A DNA stretch of 64,000 bases from Acidobacteriota bacterium (lineage in GTDB: Bacteria > Acidobacteriota > Terriglobia > Bryobacterales > Bryobacteraceae), in the NCBI GenBank assembly GCA_005808475.1, contig SYLY01000137.1, forward strand, positions 1 through 64,000, in the 5' to 3' direction. Below, piece after piece: positions 54,501-62,899 of the stretch; the stretch's first letter is position 1, and every line of letters begins with the position of its first letter. A model generated the notes under the pieces. That model had not been told where the DNA came from, did not search any database, and was given only the letters and a program-made list of their open reading frames with translations. Both the position numbers and the translations under genes were made by a program.

Positions 54501-55040
54501 GGATCGGACTTCCCGCACCGGCTGGTGATGTCCGGCGTCTACGATCTGCCTTTCGCCAAGGGCCACCGGTGGCTGGGCGGATGGCAGGTGAACGGCATCT
54601 ACACGTACCAGTCCGGACAGCCGCTGGTGTTCGGCGTGTCGGGGACGCCCGCCTACGCGGGGTCGCGTTCGAGCTTCACTGGCTCCGAGGTGCAGACCTC
54701 GGGCGATCCGTCGTCGCGCCTGGGGGGAGTCTCCGGCGGTACGGGCTATCTGAACGCAGCCGCGTTCCGCCTGCCTGTCTCTTTCGAGTTCGGCAACACG
54801 CCGCGGCTCGATTCCCGCAATCGTGGCGTGCCCACGAAGAACCTGGACTTCTCGCTGATCAAGAGCTTCGCGATCACCGAGCGATTCAAGACGCAGTTCC
54901 GCGTCGAGTCCTTCAACCTGACCAACACCCCGGTTTTCGGGCTGCCGAACACGACGGTGGGCAACCCTGGATTCGGAGTGATCGGCGGCCAGGCAAACTC
55001 GCCGCGGACGGTCCAGTTGGCGCTGAAGGTGCTCTGGTAG
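51600..55040 (+). CDS. Large TonB-dependent receptor with carboxypeptidase-regulatory domain (Oar-like)
   Basis: 1146 residues, starting at TTG with GAGGGAG six bases upstream. Signal peptide (KILRLLTLALAPVWASA), then a CarboxypepD_reg domain (TGTVSGVVTDANGALVPNAS and FPLVQPGPYQVAVEKTGFQ, to about 100). The plug region has RQVADLPLNGRNPFALAALT, NEILLDGIPIT and ILNIVTKSGTNRIRGSAYEY. The barrel fills the rest, ending RTVQLALKVLW. Such receptors are numerous in Acidobacteria and take up large substrates across the outer membrane using TonB. No ligand can be inferred. It diverges from the ACT/TonB-like genes, which may supply its energy coupling. Confidence 0.92.
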   Translation: MKILRLLTLALAPVWASAQTTTGTVSGVVTDANGALVPNASVKLTNTATGVAQSSQANESGSYVFPLVQPGPYQVAVEKTGFQRFARTFTLEVTQQARIDAQLTLGQVTETVNVSAAAVLLETDTSNLGQVITNRQVADLPLNGRNPFALAALTPGVTPLASFGAGIAGARGAAQSAGANNFLANGGMTGGNEILLDGIPITVCCQGQPALIPTIDTTEEFKVQTNTSPAEFGRTSGGILNIVTKSGTNRIRGSAYEYFRNEKLDSANFFVNRAGTNPIPGRQDRRTPLRYNQYGFAIGGPIKKDRTFFFGNFEQVKLRRSLFRTFSVPSPLMRTGDLTQAPADVFDPATTRPNPEAAGRFLRTPFPGRTIPSARISPIARNILALYPQPQRAGIVNNLDSVANSRDDDKQFSVRADHNFSERHRLFGRYSRLWNDHYEPNYWNSISSPGGFNQFIKSHTVVVDDIMTLRPTVVLNLRYGFARQRNFRDPYSLGTDLGALGFSQQYVGQVQERFLPVIGINGSNGNDESGNQRFTRYSHNVAAALSLIRSKHSMKLGWDGRVFLDHNASLGNPGGNFSFGSTFLSGPDPTAGVPGGQAPYLGLGSFLMGIPTGGLLTFSDATSQQGFYHALYFQDDWKLTSKLTLNLGIRWEMETGPSERFNRLATIDPGLESPLARATGLPLRGGLQFRGVNGASRQRYKTDANNIGPRIGLAYSVNPKTVVRGGFGVFYTPGLVRLFNGGNPGFSVTSPFVASIDGVNPVGSLATPFPGGLQPLAGSSQGAATLVGTGIAALNYDTPLPYSLQWNFGVQKELPGSMAVNLSYAGNKGVKLPVNVGLNALNPSFFGQPGDLNRVAQLNALVNNPFFGVITTAGPLAARQVQQNQLLRAYPHFTGFGVNFMGGGNSTYHAFQASAQKRMSHGLLATLSYTFSKNLGDVNMLTTSFFDAGQNPGYQNEFNRGIDRSVLGSDFPHRLVMSGVYDLPFAKGHRWLGGWQVNGIYTYQSGQPLVFGVSGTPAYAGSRSSFTGSEVQTSGDPSSRLGGVSGGTGYLNAAAFRLPVSFEFGNTPRLDSRNRGVPTKNLDFSLIKSFAITERFKTQFRVESFNLTNTPVFGLPNTTVGNPGFGVIGGQANSPRTVQLALKVLW

Positions 55041-55050
55041 CGAAGGTCCG

Positions 55051-55425
55051 CTACCTGGCGCCTTGGCGGGCGGCGAGCACCTTGGCGGAGATCAGGTCGT
55101 AGATGCGGTCGCGGAGTTTGGAATCCTTGAACTGGAAGTCGTAGCTGCTGCCCTTCTTCGGCTTGATCCGCAGCTCCTTCTTGCGCTTGGAAAGCTCGCG
55201 GATGTCGGCGTAGTTCCAATTGCGGGAATGGCGGGCGTCGGTGAGCGATTCGAACGCGAGGTCCGTCTCCTTGATCATCAGCTTGCCGTTTTGATCTCCA
55301 TTGCGGACGTCGAAGATCATCGTGCCGGGCATGGACTGGAGAGCGGCGTTCTGGGCGGACGCGAGCGCGGGAACGAGCGAGGCGGCTCCCAGTACGAGGG
55401 TGTATGCGAGTACGGCGGCTTTCAT
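55051..55425 (-). CDS. Small secreted hypothetical protein
   Basis: 124 residues. Signal peptide (KAAVLAYTLVLGAASLVPALASA, cleavage after ASA). The mature part is hydrophilic and basic, with MIFDVRNGDQNGKLMIKETD, FESLTDARHSRNWNYADIRE and a C-terminal helix KLRDRIYDLISAKVLAAR; the strand order could suit a PH-like fold, which I cannot confirm. Converges with the large TonB receptor (10 bases between stops). A TATCCT extended -10 lies 9 bases upstream. Confidence 0.65.
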   Translation of the reverse strand: MKAAVLAYTLVLGAASLVPALASAQNAALQSMPGTMIFDVRNGDQNGKLMIKETDLAFESLTDARHSRNWNYADIRELSKRKKELRIKPKKGSSYDFQFKDSKLRDRIYDLISAKVLAARQGAR

Positions 55426-55433
55426 CGTAGAAC

Positions 55434-55439
55434 AGGATA
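55434..55439 (-). promoter_or_regulatory. Putative extended -10 (TGCTATCCT)
   Basis: TATCCT with TGn, ending 9 bases before the ATG at 55425; predicted leader of two bases. Confidence 0.4.
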
Positions 55440-55510
55440 GCAGCCGGTTCCAGGGTCCGCAAAGATGGCACTGAAGGAACACAGATTGCCCGCCGATACG
55501 TACTACTGAG

Positions 55511-55542
55511 AGAGGACGTTCGATTTGAAACTTTCGTCCTCT
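55511..55542. repeat. Inverted repeat in a divergent promoter region
   Basis: AGAGGACG (55511-55518) and CGTCCTCT (55535-55542) are exactly complementary with a 16-base spacer that contains TTGAAA, a -35-like hexamer. It lies 19 bases before the gene at 55561, so an operator is more likely than a terminator. Confidence 0.4.
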
Positions 55543-55560
55543 GAGCGGAGTCATAATACT

Positions 55561-55998
55561 ATGAAGTACTGGTCCTACTTCATCGCGAAGCTCGCGGTGA
55601 TTTACGGCATGCTCGCGTTGATTTGGAAGGGCTTTCATGCGGTCTGGCCGGAGCCGGAACCGTTCATGCGGGTCAAGCAGGATCCGTTTGCTCACGATTT
55701 GGGGTATACGTTGGCCGTCCTGGTGTTCGGCTTGGTCGCGGTGGGGATGGTCTACTTGGCCCTGCTCGACCAGCGATATCGCTGCCGGGCGTGCCTGCGC
55801 CGCCTGCGGATGCCACTGTCGCGCGGCGGCTGGAACCATGTTCTGCTGGGGCCGCCGCGCACCGAATACATCTGTCCCTGGGGACATGGCACGCTCCGCG
55901 TGTCGGACGTTCCGTTCGCGAGTCCGGAACGGTCGGACTGGCGGCCTATCAATGACATGTGGAAGGAACTCGAGGATCTCCAGGAAACCCGAAAGTAG
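55561..55998 (+). CDS. Small two-helix membrane protein with zinc-ribbon-like tail
   Basis: 145 residues. Two membrane helices: YFIAKLAVIYGMLALIW (5-22) and GYTLAVLVFGLVAVGMVYLA (48-67). A cytosolic tail has YRCRACLRRLRMP and YICPWGHGTL; Cys-x2-Cys with a later Cys-x3-His spaced as in a zinc ribbon. Function unknown. It lies 46 bases ahead of the penicillin-binding protein and may share its transcript. CATAAT sits immediately before the ATG, so its start may be leaderless or driven from further upstream. Confidence 0.7.
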   Translation: MKYWSYFIAKLAVIYGMLALIWKGFHAVWPEPEPFMRVKQDPFAHDLGYTLAVLVFGLVAVGMVYLALLDQRYRCRACLRRLRMPLSRGGWNHVLLGPPRTEYICPWGHGTLRVSDVPFASPERSDWRPINDMWKELEDLQETRK

Positions 55999-56044
55999 GG
56001 GATCGCGCGTGCGACAATACCGGTAGGGTGGAGATCACTCTACA

Positions 56045-58549
56045 TTGAGCCGCGCATCGAAGTCGAAAAACTCGGGAGGCAGCCGCGTCAAGCGCGTCCT
56101 GCTGCACCCTGTTGGCAAGGCGATCGTCGGGTTCTCGGTATTCGCCATGGTGGCGTCTACTGGCATTTTCCTGTATTTCTACAGCAAGTACGCCACGATC
56201 GTCGAGGACAAGCTCGCTCGCGGCCCCTACGCGAATACGTCCAAGCTCTATGGTGCTCCCCAGACGCTTTCGCTGGGAGACGAACTCTCATCCGACGACG
56301 TGGTGGCCGCCCTGCAGCGGGCGGGGTATACCGAATCGCGGGGCAACCGCATGGGATGGTTCCACCTGCGCGAGGACGGCGTGGAGGTCTTCCCCGGCGT
56401 CGACTCCTATTTCGAGCAGGAAGCCCACGTCGTCAAGTTCGAGAAATCGCGCGTCACACAGATCATCTCGCTGGGCGACAATACCGAACGAACCCAGTTC
56501 TGGCTGGAACCCGAGTTGATCACCAATCTGTTCGACCGCAACCGGGAACGGCGCCGGGTGGTACGGTTCGACGACATCCCCCCGATCGTCCGCAACGCAC
56601 TGCTCTCCGCCGAGGACAAGCGTTTCTTCATGCACGCCGGGTTCGATCCGATCCGCGTGCTCGGATCGGCGTGGGTGGACATCAAGGAAGGCCGCAACAG
56701 CCAAGGCGCCTCGACGCTCTCCATGCAATTGGCGCGCAGTCTGCTGCTCACCAACGAGCGGAGTTGGAAACGCAAGATCCCCGAGGTGCTGATCACCCTG
56801 CATCTCGAGCGCAAGCTCACCAAAGAGGAGATCTTCGAGCATTATGCCAACCAGATCTACCTGGGCCGGGTCGGCAGTTTCAACATCCACGGCCTGGGCG
56901 AGGGCGCGCAGGTCTATCTCGGTAAGGATTTGAGAAAGCTGACGTTGCCCGAGGCGGCCGAGCTGTGCGGCATCATCCAATCACCGAGCGGCAACAACCC
57001 GTTCCGCAATCCGGACCGCACCAAGAAGCGGCGAAACATCGTGCTCGGCATGATGCGCGACAACAAGTACATCACGCTGGACGAGTTCGAAAAGGCATCC
57101 AAGTCCGAGATCACCGTTCGCCAAGGCGGGCAGGAATCCGACAACACGCCGTACTTCGTCGACCTGGTCAACGACCGGCTGGTAACCAAGTTCCAGGATC
57201 ACGACTTCCAGGCGAACAGCTACCGCGTGTACACCTCGCTCGACCCGAACCTGCAGCGCGCCGCCGGAGAGGCCGTGCGGGTGGGCCTGAAGGAAGTGGA
57301 CGACCGGCTGACGCGCATGGGCCGCACGCCCGCAAAGGGGTGGCCTCAGGTGCAAGTGGCTCTGGTGAGCCTGGACGCGCGGACCGGCGAACTGAAGGCG
57401 CTGATCGGCGGCCGCGACTACGCCGCCAGCCAGTTGAATCGAGCACTGGCCAAACGGCCCGCCGGATCCATCTTCAAGGCGTTCGTCTACGCGGCGGTAT
57501 TGTCCTCGGCGGTTGACGGGAGCCCGGCGCCGTTCACTCCGATCTCGCGGGTGGTGGACGAGCCCACCACGTTCTGGTTCTCCGGCAAGGCCTACGAACC
57601 GAACAACTACAAGGGTGAATTCCACGGCAGCGTCACGATGCGCCAGGCGCTCGCCAAGTCGATGAACGTGCCGGCGGTGAAGTTCGCCGAGCAGATCGGC
57701 TACGGCAAGGTGGTGCAACTGGCGCGCAAGGCGGGAATGAACACCGTGCAGGCGACCCCCGCCGCCGCGCTCGGTTCCTACGACGTGCAGCCGCTCGAAA
57801 TCGCGGGAGCGTACACGATCTTCCCGGGGCGGGGCGTCTTCACGCAGCCGCACTGGATCAAGCTGATCCGCGATCAGGACGGCAAGGCGATCTTCAACGA
57901 AAAACCCGTGCGGCGGGAGGCGCTCGACGGCCGGGTGGCATACATGACCACGAATCTGCTGGAAGAAGTGATGCGGTCGGGAACCGGAGCCGGCGCGCGG
58001 TCCAAGGGCTTCTACCTGCCGGCGGCGGGCAAAACCGGCACCTCGCACGACGGCTGGTTCGCGGGCTTCACCACGGAGCTGATCACGGTGGTCTGGATCG
58101 GCTATGACGACTACCGCGAACTCGGACTGGAAGGCGCCTACTCCGCGCTTCCCGTCTGGACGGAGTTCATGAAGCGGGCGCACAAGCTGCGTCCTTACAA
58201 GCGCGCGGGCGGGTTCGCGGCGCCAGACGGCGTGATCCAGGTGGAAGTCGACTCCGCCAGTGGAAAGCTGGGTGCGTGCGGCGGCCAGGGGCGGCCCGAG
58301 GTGTTCCTGGTGGGAACGCAACCGCTCGAATCGTGCGCGGGCGGCGAGACGCAGGTCGCTTCCTGGGAAGTGGATGACCCCGAGCGCCACGCGCCGGAAG
58401 CGCCGAAAGAGCGCCCCCGCAACATCGCCCAACGCGCCACGTCCATTCCCGCCGCTACGCCTCCGCCCGAACCGCCCGCGCCGGCTCAGCCCGCCGAGCC
58501 TCAGCGCAGGGGCATCTTCGGGCGCATCCTAGAGGTCTTCAAGAAGTAG
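56045..58549 (+). CDS. Bifunctional penicillin-binding protein, class A (PBP1B type)
   Basis: 834 residues. It polymerises lipid II (GT51) and crosslinks stem peptides. A short cytoplasmic tail and one membrane helix (about 25-50), then a UB2H-like regulatory domain (YANTSKLYGAPQTLSLGDEL onward, to about 130), typical of PBP1B. The transglycosylase has NALLSAEDKRFFMHAGFDP (catalytic Glu near 198) and GASTLSMQLARSLLL. The transpeptidase has KRPAGSIFKAFVYA (Ser of SxxK near 475), SMNVPAVKFA (SxN near 540) and AGKTGTSHDGWFAGFT (KTG near 662). A proline-rich tail ends it. The start is TTG with GGAG about 11 bases away; no earlier start fits. Its stop overlaps dinB by 11 bases. Confidence 0.92.
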   Translation: MSRASKSKNSGGSRVKRVLLHPVGKAIVGFSVFAMVASTGIFLYFYSKYATIVEDKLARGPYANTSKLYGAPQTLSLGDELSSDDVVAALQRAGYTESRGNRMGWFHLREDGVEVFPGVDSYFEQEAHVVKFEKSRVTQIISLGDNTERTQFWLEPELITNLFDRNRERRRVVRFDDIPPIVRNALLSAEDKRFFMHAGFDPIRVLGSAWVDIKEGRNSQGASTLSMQLARSLLLTNERSWKRKIPEVLITLHLERKLTKEEIFEHYANQIYLGRVGSFNIHGLGEGAQVYLGKDLRKLTLPEAAELCGIIQSPSGNNPFRNPDRTKKRRNIVLGMMRDNKYITLDEFEKASKSEITVRQGGQESDNTPYFVDLVNDRLVTKFQDHDFQANSYRVYTSLDPNLQRAAGEAVRVGLKEVDDRLTRMGRTPAKGWPQVQVALVSLDARTGELKALIGGRDYAASQLNRALAKRPAGSIFKAFVYAAVLSSAVDGSPAPFTPISRVVDEPTTFWFSGKAYEPNNYKGEFHGSVTMRQALAKSMNVPAVKFAEQIGYGKVVQLARKAGMNTVQATPAAALGSYDVQPLEIAGAYTIFPGRGVFTQPHWIKLIRDQDGKAIFNEKPVRREALDGRVAYMTTNLLEEVMRSGTGAGARSKGFYLPAAGKTGTSHDGWFAGFTTELITVVWIGYDDYRELGLEGAYSALPVWTEFMKRAHKLRPYKRAGGFAAPDGVIQVEVDSASGKLGACGGQGRPEVFLVGTQPLESCAGGETQVASWEVDDPERHAPEAPKERPRNIAQRATSIPAATPPPEPPAPAQPAEPQRRGIFGRILEVFKK

Positions 58550-59780
58550 CCGGCTTCCGGGGCCGCTTACCGGGCAGCCCCGCCGGATTCTCGTGCACCC
58601 GCTCCTGGAACCGGCCGCGCAGCCCTCCGGCCAGCCCCACCGCCGATTCGCCATACTTGTCGCGTAGTCTGTCGGCCGCGTCCAGCGCCTTGCTCCAGCG
58701 GTCGGACGAGCCCTGATCGAGCAGACTCATCTGCCCCTCGGCCTCGGTGAAGTTGCCTACGTGCACCCCCAGCAGGCGGACCGGCTTGCCGGTCCAGTTG
58801 CGGTCGAACAAGTTGCGCGCCTCGGCCAGCACCTCGGTGTCGATGCGCGAGGCGTGATCCAACGTGTGCGCCCGGGTGAAAGTGGAAAAATCGGAATAGC
58901 GCAGCTTCAACTGCACGGTGCGAGCCCACAGCCCGTGCTCGCGGAGCCGGCGGCAGACCATTTCGGAAAGGCGCGACAACGTGGAATGCAGCGTCCCGGC
59001 ATCGGCGGTGTCGTTCCCGAAGGTGTGCTCATGGCTGATCGACTTGGGGACGGCGCGCCCACCCACCGCCGAGTCGAACCAGCCGCCCGCGTCCTGCCCG
59101 CGCGACTTGCCGGCCAGCGCCAGACCCCACTTCCCGAAGCGCTCCTCGAGGAATCCGTCGTCCAGCCGCGCCAGATCGCCCACCTTGCGGATGCCCAACT
59201 TGCGCAGATTCTCCTCGGTCACCTTGCCGACGCCGGGAATCCGCCGCACCTCGAGCGGCGCCAGGAACCGCGCCTCGTTGCCCGGAAGCACCCAGAGCAC
59301 GCCGTTCGGCTTGGCCTGATCGGAGCTCACCTTCGACACCAGCTTCGCCGTCGAGACGCCGATGGAACAGTTGAGATTGGTGCGCTCCCGGATCCGCTCG
59401 TGCAGCTTGTGGGCGGCCAAGAACGGTGGTCCGTGGAGGCGTTCGGTGCCAGTCATGTCGAGATAGGCCTCGTCGATGGACGCCATCTCGACCGTGGGCG
59501 TGAACGACAGCAGCGTCTCGTGGACCTTTTCCGAGCACTCGCGGTACCGGTGCGGATGGCCGTCCAGGAAGATCGCCTGGGGGCAGAGCTTGTACGCGGT
59601 CCGCAGCGGCATCGCCGAATGGACGCCGAACTTGCGCGCCGCGTAGGAGGCGGCGGAAACCACGCCGCGCGCGTCCGGCCGTCCGCCCACCACCACGGGT
59701 TTGCCCTTCAGCGACGGATCGAAAAGCTCCTCCACGGATACGAAGAACGCATCCATGTCGACGTGAAATATGGTCCGCAT
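58539..59780 (-). CDS. dinB: DNA polymerase IV (Y family)
   Basis: 413 residues, longer than the 350 of E. coli. An error-prone translesion polymerase. Active-site acids lie in IFHVDMDAFFVSVEE (4-18) and EMASIDEAYLDMTG (about 100). The palm and thumb contain YRECSEKVHETLLSF, SIGVSTAKLVSKVSSDQAKP and RRIPGVGKVTEENLRKLGI. The little-finger domain follows (SISHEHTFGNDTAD, TVQLKLRYSDFSTFTRAHTL). The C-terminus is extended and basic (PGKRPRKPATS), with QMSLLDQ, possibly a beta-clamp-binding motif, near 355. Start ATG at 59780 with GGAAGGGCGG upstream. It follows a decayed hydrolase gene. Confidence 0.93.
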   Translation of the reverse strand: MRTIFHVDMDAFFVSVEELFDPSLKGKPVVVGGRPDARGVVSAASYAARKFGVHSAMPLRTAYKLCPQAIFLDGHPHRYRECSEKVHETLLSFTPTVEMASIDEAYLDMTGTERLHGPPFLAAHKLHERIRERTNLNCSIGVSTAKLVSKVSSDQAKPNGVLWVLPGNEARFLAPLEVRRIPGVGKVTEENLRKLGIRKVGDLARLDDGFLEERFGKWGLALAGKSRGQDAGGWFDSAVGGRAVPKSISHEHTFGNDTADAGTLHSTLSRLSEMVCRRLREHGLWARTVQLKLRYSDFSTFTRAHTLDHASRIDTEVLAEARNLFDRNWTGKPVRLLGVHVGNFTEAEGQMSLLDQGSSDRWSKALDAADRLRDKYGESAVGLAGGLRGRFQERVHENPAGLPGKRPRKPATS

Positions 59781-59797
59781 GGGGCCGCCCTTCCATG

Positions 59798-60224
59798 CTA
59801 CCGCGCGGCGAGGAACCAATCCGCGATTCGCTGAAAGACGGCCCGCTTGCCGGCGGTCTCGAGTTCGGCGCGCAGGACGTCGAAGGCGTGAATCGAGTTC
59901 TGACGGTCGGCGGTCCCGTGGGCGAAGTAGAGGCTCGCGTTGGGGCGCCGCTTTTGGTGCATCCAGATACTCCACGCCGGGCTTTTCGACCGCGAGCACC
60001 ACGGCCCTGCCCTGAACGGCTTCGAGCGGCAGGCTCCGCGGGCCCGAGTAGATGCGATCCGCTTCCCGGGAGAGCGGGGACTCGCAACCGGTCCCCTGCA
60101 CCCAGACGATCAACGGCCGTGCCGGCCCGGCGGGCGCTTCCGAAAGGTAGAAGTCTCCGCCCGCCGAATAGCGCCGAAACCCGGTGTCGCCCACCGGCCC
60201 GCGATCCTGCGCGGCGGCGAGCAC
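59798..60224 (-). pseudogene. Alpha/beta-hydrolase remnant: N- and C-terminal ends joined out of frame
   Basis: The first part (from a GTG at 60224) reads FYLSEAPAGPARPLIVWVQG and AVVLAVEKPGVEYLDAPK, the N-terminal strands of an alpha/beta hydrolase. Within a few bases the frame changes to NASLYFAHGTADRQNSIHAF and KRAVFQRIADWFLAAR, ending at the TAG at 59798-59800: the catalytic-Asp strand and final helix of the same fold. The middle of about 150 residues, including the nucleophile Ser and much of the core, is missing. No proper start remains; the natural signal peptide (LALAVLAAA) lacks an upstream initiator. Lies between a TonB receptor and dinB. Confidence 0.8.
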
Positions 60225-60249
60225 TGCCAGCGCGAGAGGTAGGGAGGGA

Positions 60250-62865
60250 TCAGAACACGTACCCGACTCCGGCGAACGCGTTGCGCCCAGCCGCGTCCGC
60301 GCCCGACCCGTGGACGCGATAAGACCGGTTCGCCAGGTTCGCCAAGCCCAGCCGTAGCGTCACCGCTTCCGACAGCCGGACTCCCCCGGTGCAGCGCAGA
60401 TCGACCCAGCCGGCGGTGGACCCGTACAACACCGCTCGCGTCCCGTCCGGCAGACCGGGCAGCAGGCGATCCTGGATCTGCCGCAGCGTCTCGCCGGTCG
60501 GAGTGAACCGGCCCGCCGATACGAACGGCGCCAGCCGGGACGAGACGAAGAACGCGGCGATGTCGGCGCGGCTGCGCGACGCTCCGATGCGCTCGTCGTC
60601 ACGGTCGCCGCCGCTCAGCCGCCTCTGCGGACCCGCCGCCAAAACGGAAAACTCCATCCACCACCGCGTGCGCATGTGTCGCAGCGACACCATCCCCTGT
60701 TGGGGCGAGAGCCGCCGGATGGGCCGGTTCGGATAGAGGTCGCGGCCGGCGAGAAACGTGTAGTTCGCCTCCGCGGACCACCGGTCCGCCAAACGCGCGC
60801 GCACCTGCCACTCCGCTCCCGAATAGCGCGACTCTCCGTCGTTGACGAAGGCTTTCACCGCGCGCGGATCGATCGCGGTGGCGACGGCCACCACTCCTTG
60901 CGCCGCTTGCGCCGGCGCCGGCGCGACCGGGCGGACCGCCAGTCCGGCAAGGCTCGCGGGAGCCGAACCGGCGGCGAACAGCAGAGTCCTGCGCACGATG
61001 GGATCCCGCAGACTGGCGATGAACCATTGCGCCCGCGCGGTGACGCGGCCGGAGTGGAATCGCAGACCCGCTTCGTGATTCAGCATGGACTCCGCGCGGA
61101 GCCGCTCCACGCGCCGCCCGAGCGACATCGCGTTCTCGCCCGCGCTCGATCCGAGCAGCGCGCCAGCCGCGATCGATTCGCCGGCCGGAATCTCGTAGCC
61201 GAGGTCGTTGAGTCCGATCGCGCCGAGATCGTTCGCGTTGGGCGCGCGGAATCCGCGGCCGGACATGGCGTGGACGAACCAGTTGCGAGTCAGGGTGAGC
61301 GACGCCGACCCGTGCCATGTGGCGTCGGAGAAGCCCTGACGGGACGCGGCCGTGCCGAACGCATCGGCGCGAGTGGCGTATGACACGCGGGTCCAGCGGA
61401 ACCCGGCGCCCAGACGCAGCCGGCCCGGGACCAACTCGACGCGATCGCCAACGAACACGCTGCCGGTGCGATACGCCGATCGATCGGGATAGAGCGGTCG
61501 CGAGCCGCGCGCGGTTGCGCGAACGGGATCGAAGTCCTGGCGCGAGGAGTGGATCCGCTCGTCGTAAAGCTCGGCGCCCAGCACGGTGCGCAGCCATCGT
61601 CCGCCCACGCGCGCCGCCTGAGCCGAGTATCCGAGCGCGTCCACGCGCGACCGGTCCGTGGTGATCGCGCCGGTGGAAAGCAGCCCTTGGCGGACCGAGC
61701 CGTCGCGTTGCGAATTCACCGAGAAGGTGGCGCTCAGCGTGTCGAACCCGGACGGGGCCAGACGCTCCCACCGGAGATATCCCAAATCGAGCCCCTGCGG
61801 AGTCAGATCCGAGCGGATCCGCCCGAGCCCTCCCCAGAGATCCTTGTAGTTGCGCGAATCGAACTGGCGGCCCGTCTGGAACCAGCCGCTGAAGCTTTGC
61901 AACGGGGAGGGCCGCCATGCCGTACGCAAGTGCGCGGCGGTCTGCGAGAAACCGGTGTCCGCCAGGCGCGATCCCGCGATGCCGGCGATGCGGTCCGCGT
62001 CGAGACCGAGGAACCGGCGCAGGACGTTGCGGCTGTCGACGCCGCCCGCGCGAAGATCGCCATGCCGGCGGCCGGCCACGCCACCGCTCAGCGACCAGTT
62101 CGCCGAGCCGAAGCCGAGGTGGAGATCGGACACGGCGGACCGGTCCGCTCCGGCGGCGGCTACGTTCCCTTCACCGTGCCACCCCATTCCGCGCGATTCG
62201 CGCGTCAGGACCTGGATCGCGCCGCCGAGCGAGTCGCTGCCATACTGCACGCTCGAGGGCCCGAGGCTCACCTCCGTGCGTTGGATCTGGCTGGCGTCGA
62301 TGAAAGCAAGGTACTGATTCGGCCCCGAGCGGAAAGTGGCGTTGTTGAAGCGGACGCCGTCGACGAGGTTCAGCACCTGATATCCGGTGAGCCCGCGGAG
62401 AAAAGGCGACGCCTGCCCGGGCGAAGTCTGCTGAATGGAGGCTCCGGGCAAGCCCGCTAGCTGCTGTCCGGATGTGGCCACCGGCATTCCGAGCGCCACC
62501 TCGCGCGCCCGCGATCCTCCCGCCGCCTCGCCTTCGCCCTCGGCCTCCACCGATCCGCGCGAGGCCGTGACGGTGATCTCCGAGCGCAACGGTTCGGCGG
62601 TGAGTTCGAGCGGCTTGCCGGCGGGCATGCGCAGCGGCCGGCGCTGACCGCGATCCACCACGATCTCGTATTCGCCGGCCGGCAGGTCCGGGAGTTCGAA
62701 GCGGCCGTCCGCGCCGGAGTGGACCTCGGCGATCCAGGCGCCCTGCGCGGTTTTCACGCGAATGGACCGCGCGGCGAGCGGGGCTCCATCCGGTGAGCGC
62801 AATGTTCCGTCAGCCGCCGCCAGCCAGGCGGCCAGGCAAAAGGTGCATGCAATCAGCCCTATCAA
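60250..62865 (-). CDS. TonB-dependent receptor
   Basis: 871 residues. Signal sequence (GLIACTFCLAAWLAAADG) and a CarboxypepD_reg-type domain (RVKTAQGAWIAEVHSGADGR, FELPDLPAGEYEIVVDRG; about 20-90). The plug is typical of vitamin/heme-type receptors: SPFLRGLTGYQVLNLVDGVR, FIDASQIQRTEVSLGPSSVQ, YGSDSLGGAIQVLTRE. The barrel includes WFVHAMSGRGFRAPNANDLG and ends LGLANLANRSYRVHG and GVGYVF with terminal Phe. It probably takes up iron chelates, heme or cobalamin, but the ligand is not readable. Start is TTG with TACACT exactly 7 bases upstream. It is followed by the hydrolase remnant, perhaps once part of its operon. Confidence 0.88.
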   Translation of the reverse strand: MIGLIACTFCLAAWLAAADGTLRSPDGAPLAARSIRVKTAQGAWIAEVHSGADGRFELPDLPAGEYEIVVDRGQRRPLRMPAGKPLELTAEPLRSEITVTASRGSVEAEGEGEAAGGSRAREVALGMPVATSGQQLAGLPGASIQQTSPGQASPFLRGLTGYQVLNLVDGVRFNNATFRSGPNQYLAFIDASQIQRTEVSLGPSSVQYGSDSLGGAIQVLTRESRGMGWHGEGNVAAAGADRSAVSDLHLGFGSANWSLSGGVAGRRHGDLRAGGVDSRNVLRRFLGLDADRIAGIAGSRLADTGFSQTAAHLRTAWRPSPLQSFSGWFQTGRQFDSRNYKDLWGGLGRIRSDLTPQGLDLGYLRWERLAPSGFDTLSATFSVNSQRDGSVRQGLLSTGAITTDRSRVDALGYSAQAARVGGRWLRTVLGAELYDERIHSSRQDFDPVRATARGSRPLYPDRSAYRTGSVFVGDRVELVPGRLRLGAGFRWTRVSYATRADAFGTAASRQGFSDATWHGSASLTLTRNWFVHAMSGRGFRAPNANDLGAIGLNDLGYEIPAGESIAAGALLGSSAGENAMSLGRRVERLRAESMLNHEAGLRFHSGRVTARAQWFIASLRDPIVRRTLLFAAGSAPASLAGLAVRPVAPAPAQAAQGVVAVATAIDPRAVKAFVNDGESRYSGAEWQVRARLADRWSAEANYTFLAGRDLYPNRPIRRLSPQQGMVSLRHMRTRWWMEFSVLAAGPQRRLSGGDRDDERIGASRSRADIAAFFVSSRLAPFVSAGRFTPTGETLRQIQDRLLPGLPDGTRAVLYGSTAGWVDLRCTGGVRLSEAVTLRLGLANLANRSYRVHGSGADAAGRNAFAGVGYVF

Positions 62866-62871
62866 ATTGCC

Positions 62872-62877
62872 AGTGTA
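62872..62877 (-). promoter_or_regulatory. Putative -10 (TACACT), leaderless spacing
   Basis: TACACT ends exactly 7 bases before the TTG at 62865; transcription would start at the T of TTG. Confidence 0.45.
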
Positions 62878-62899
62878 CAGCGGCGGCTTTGCGGCGAGG

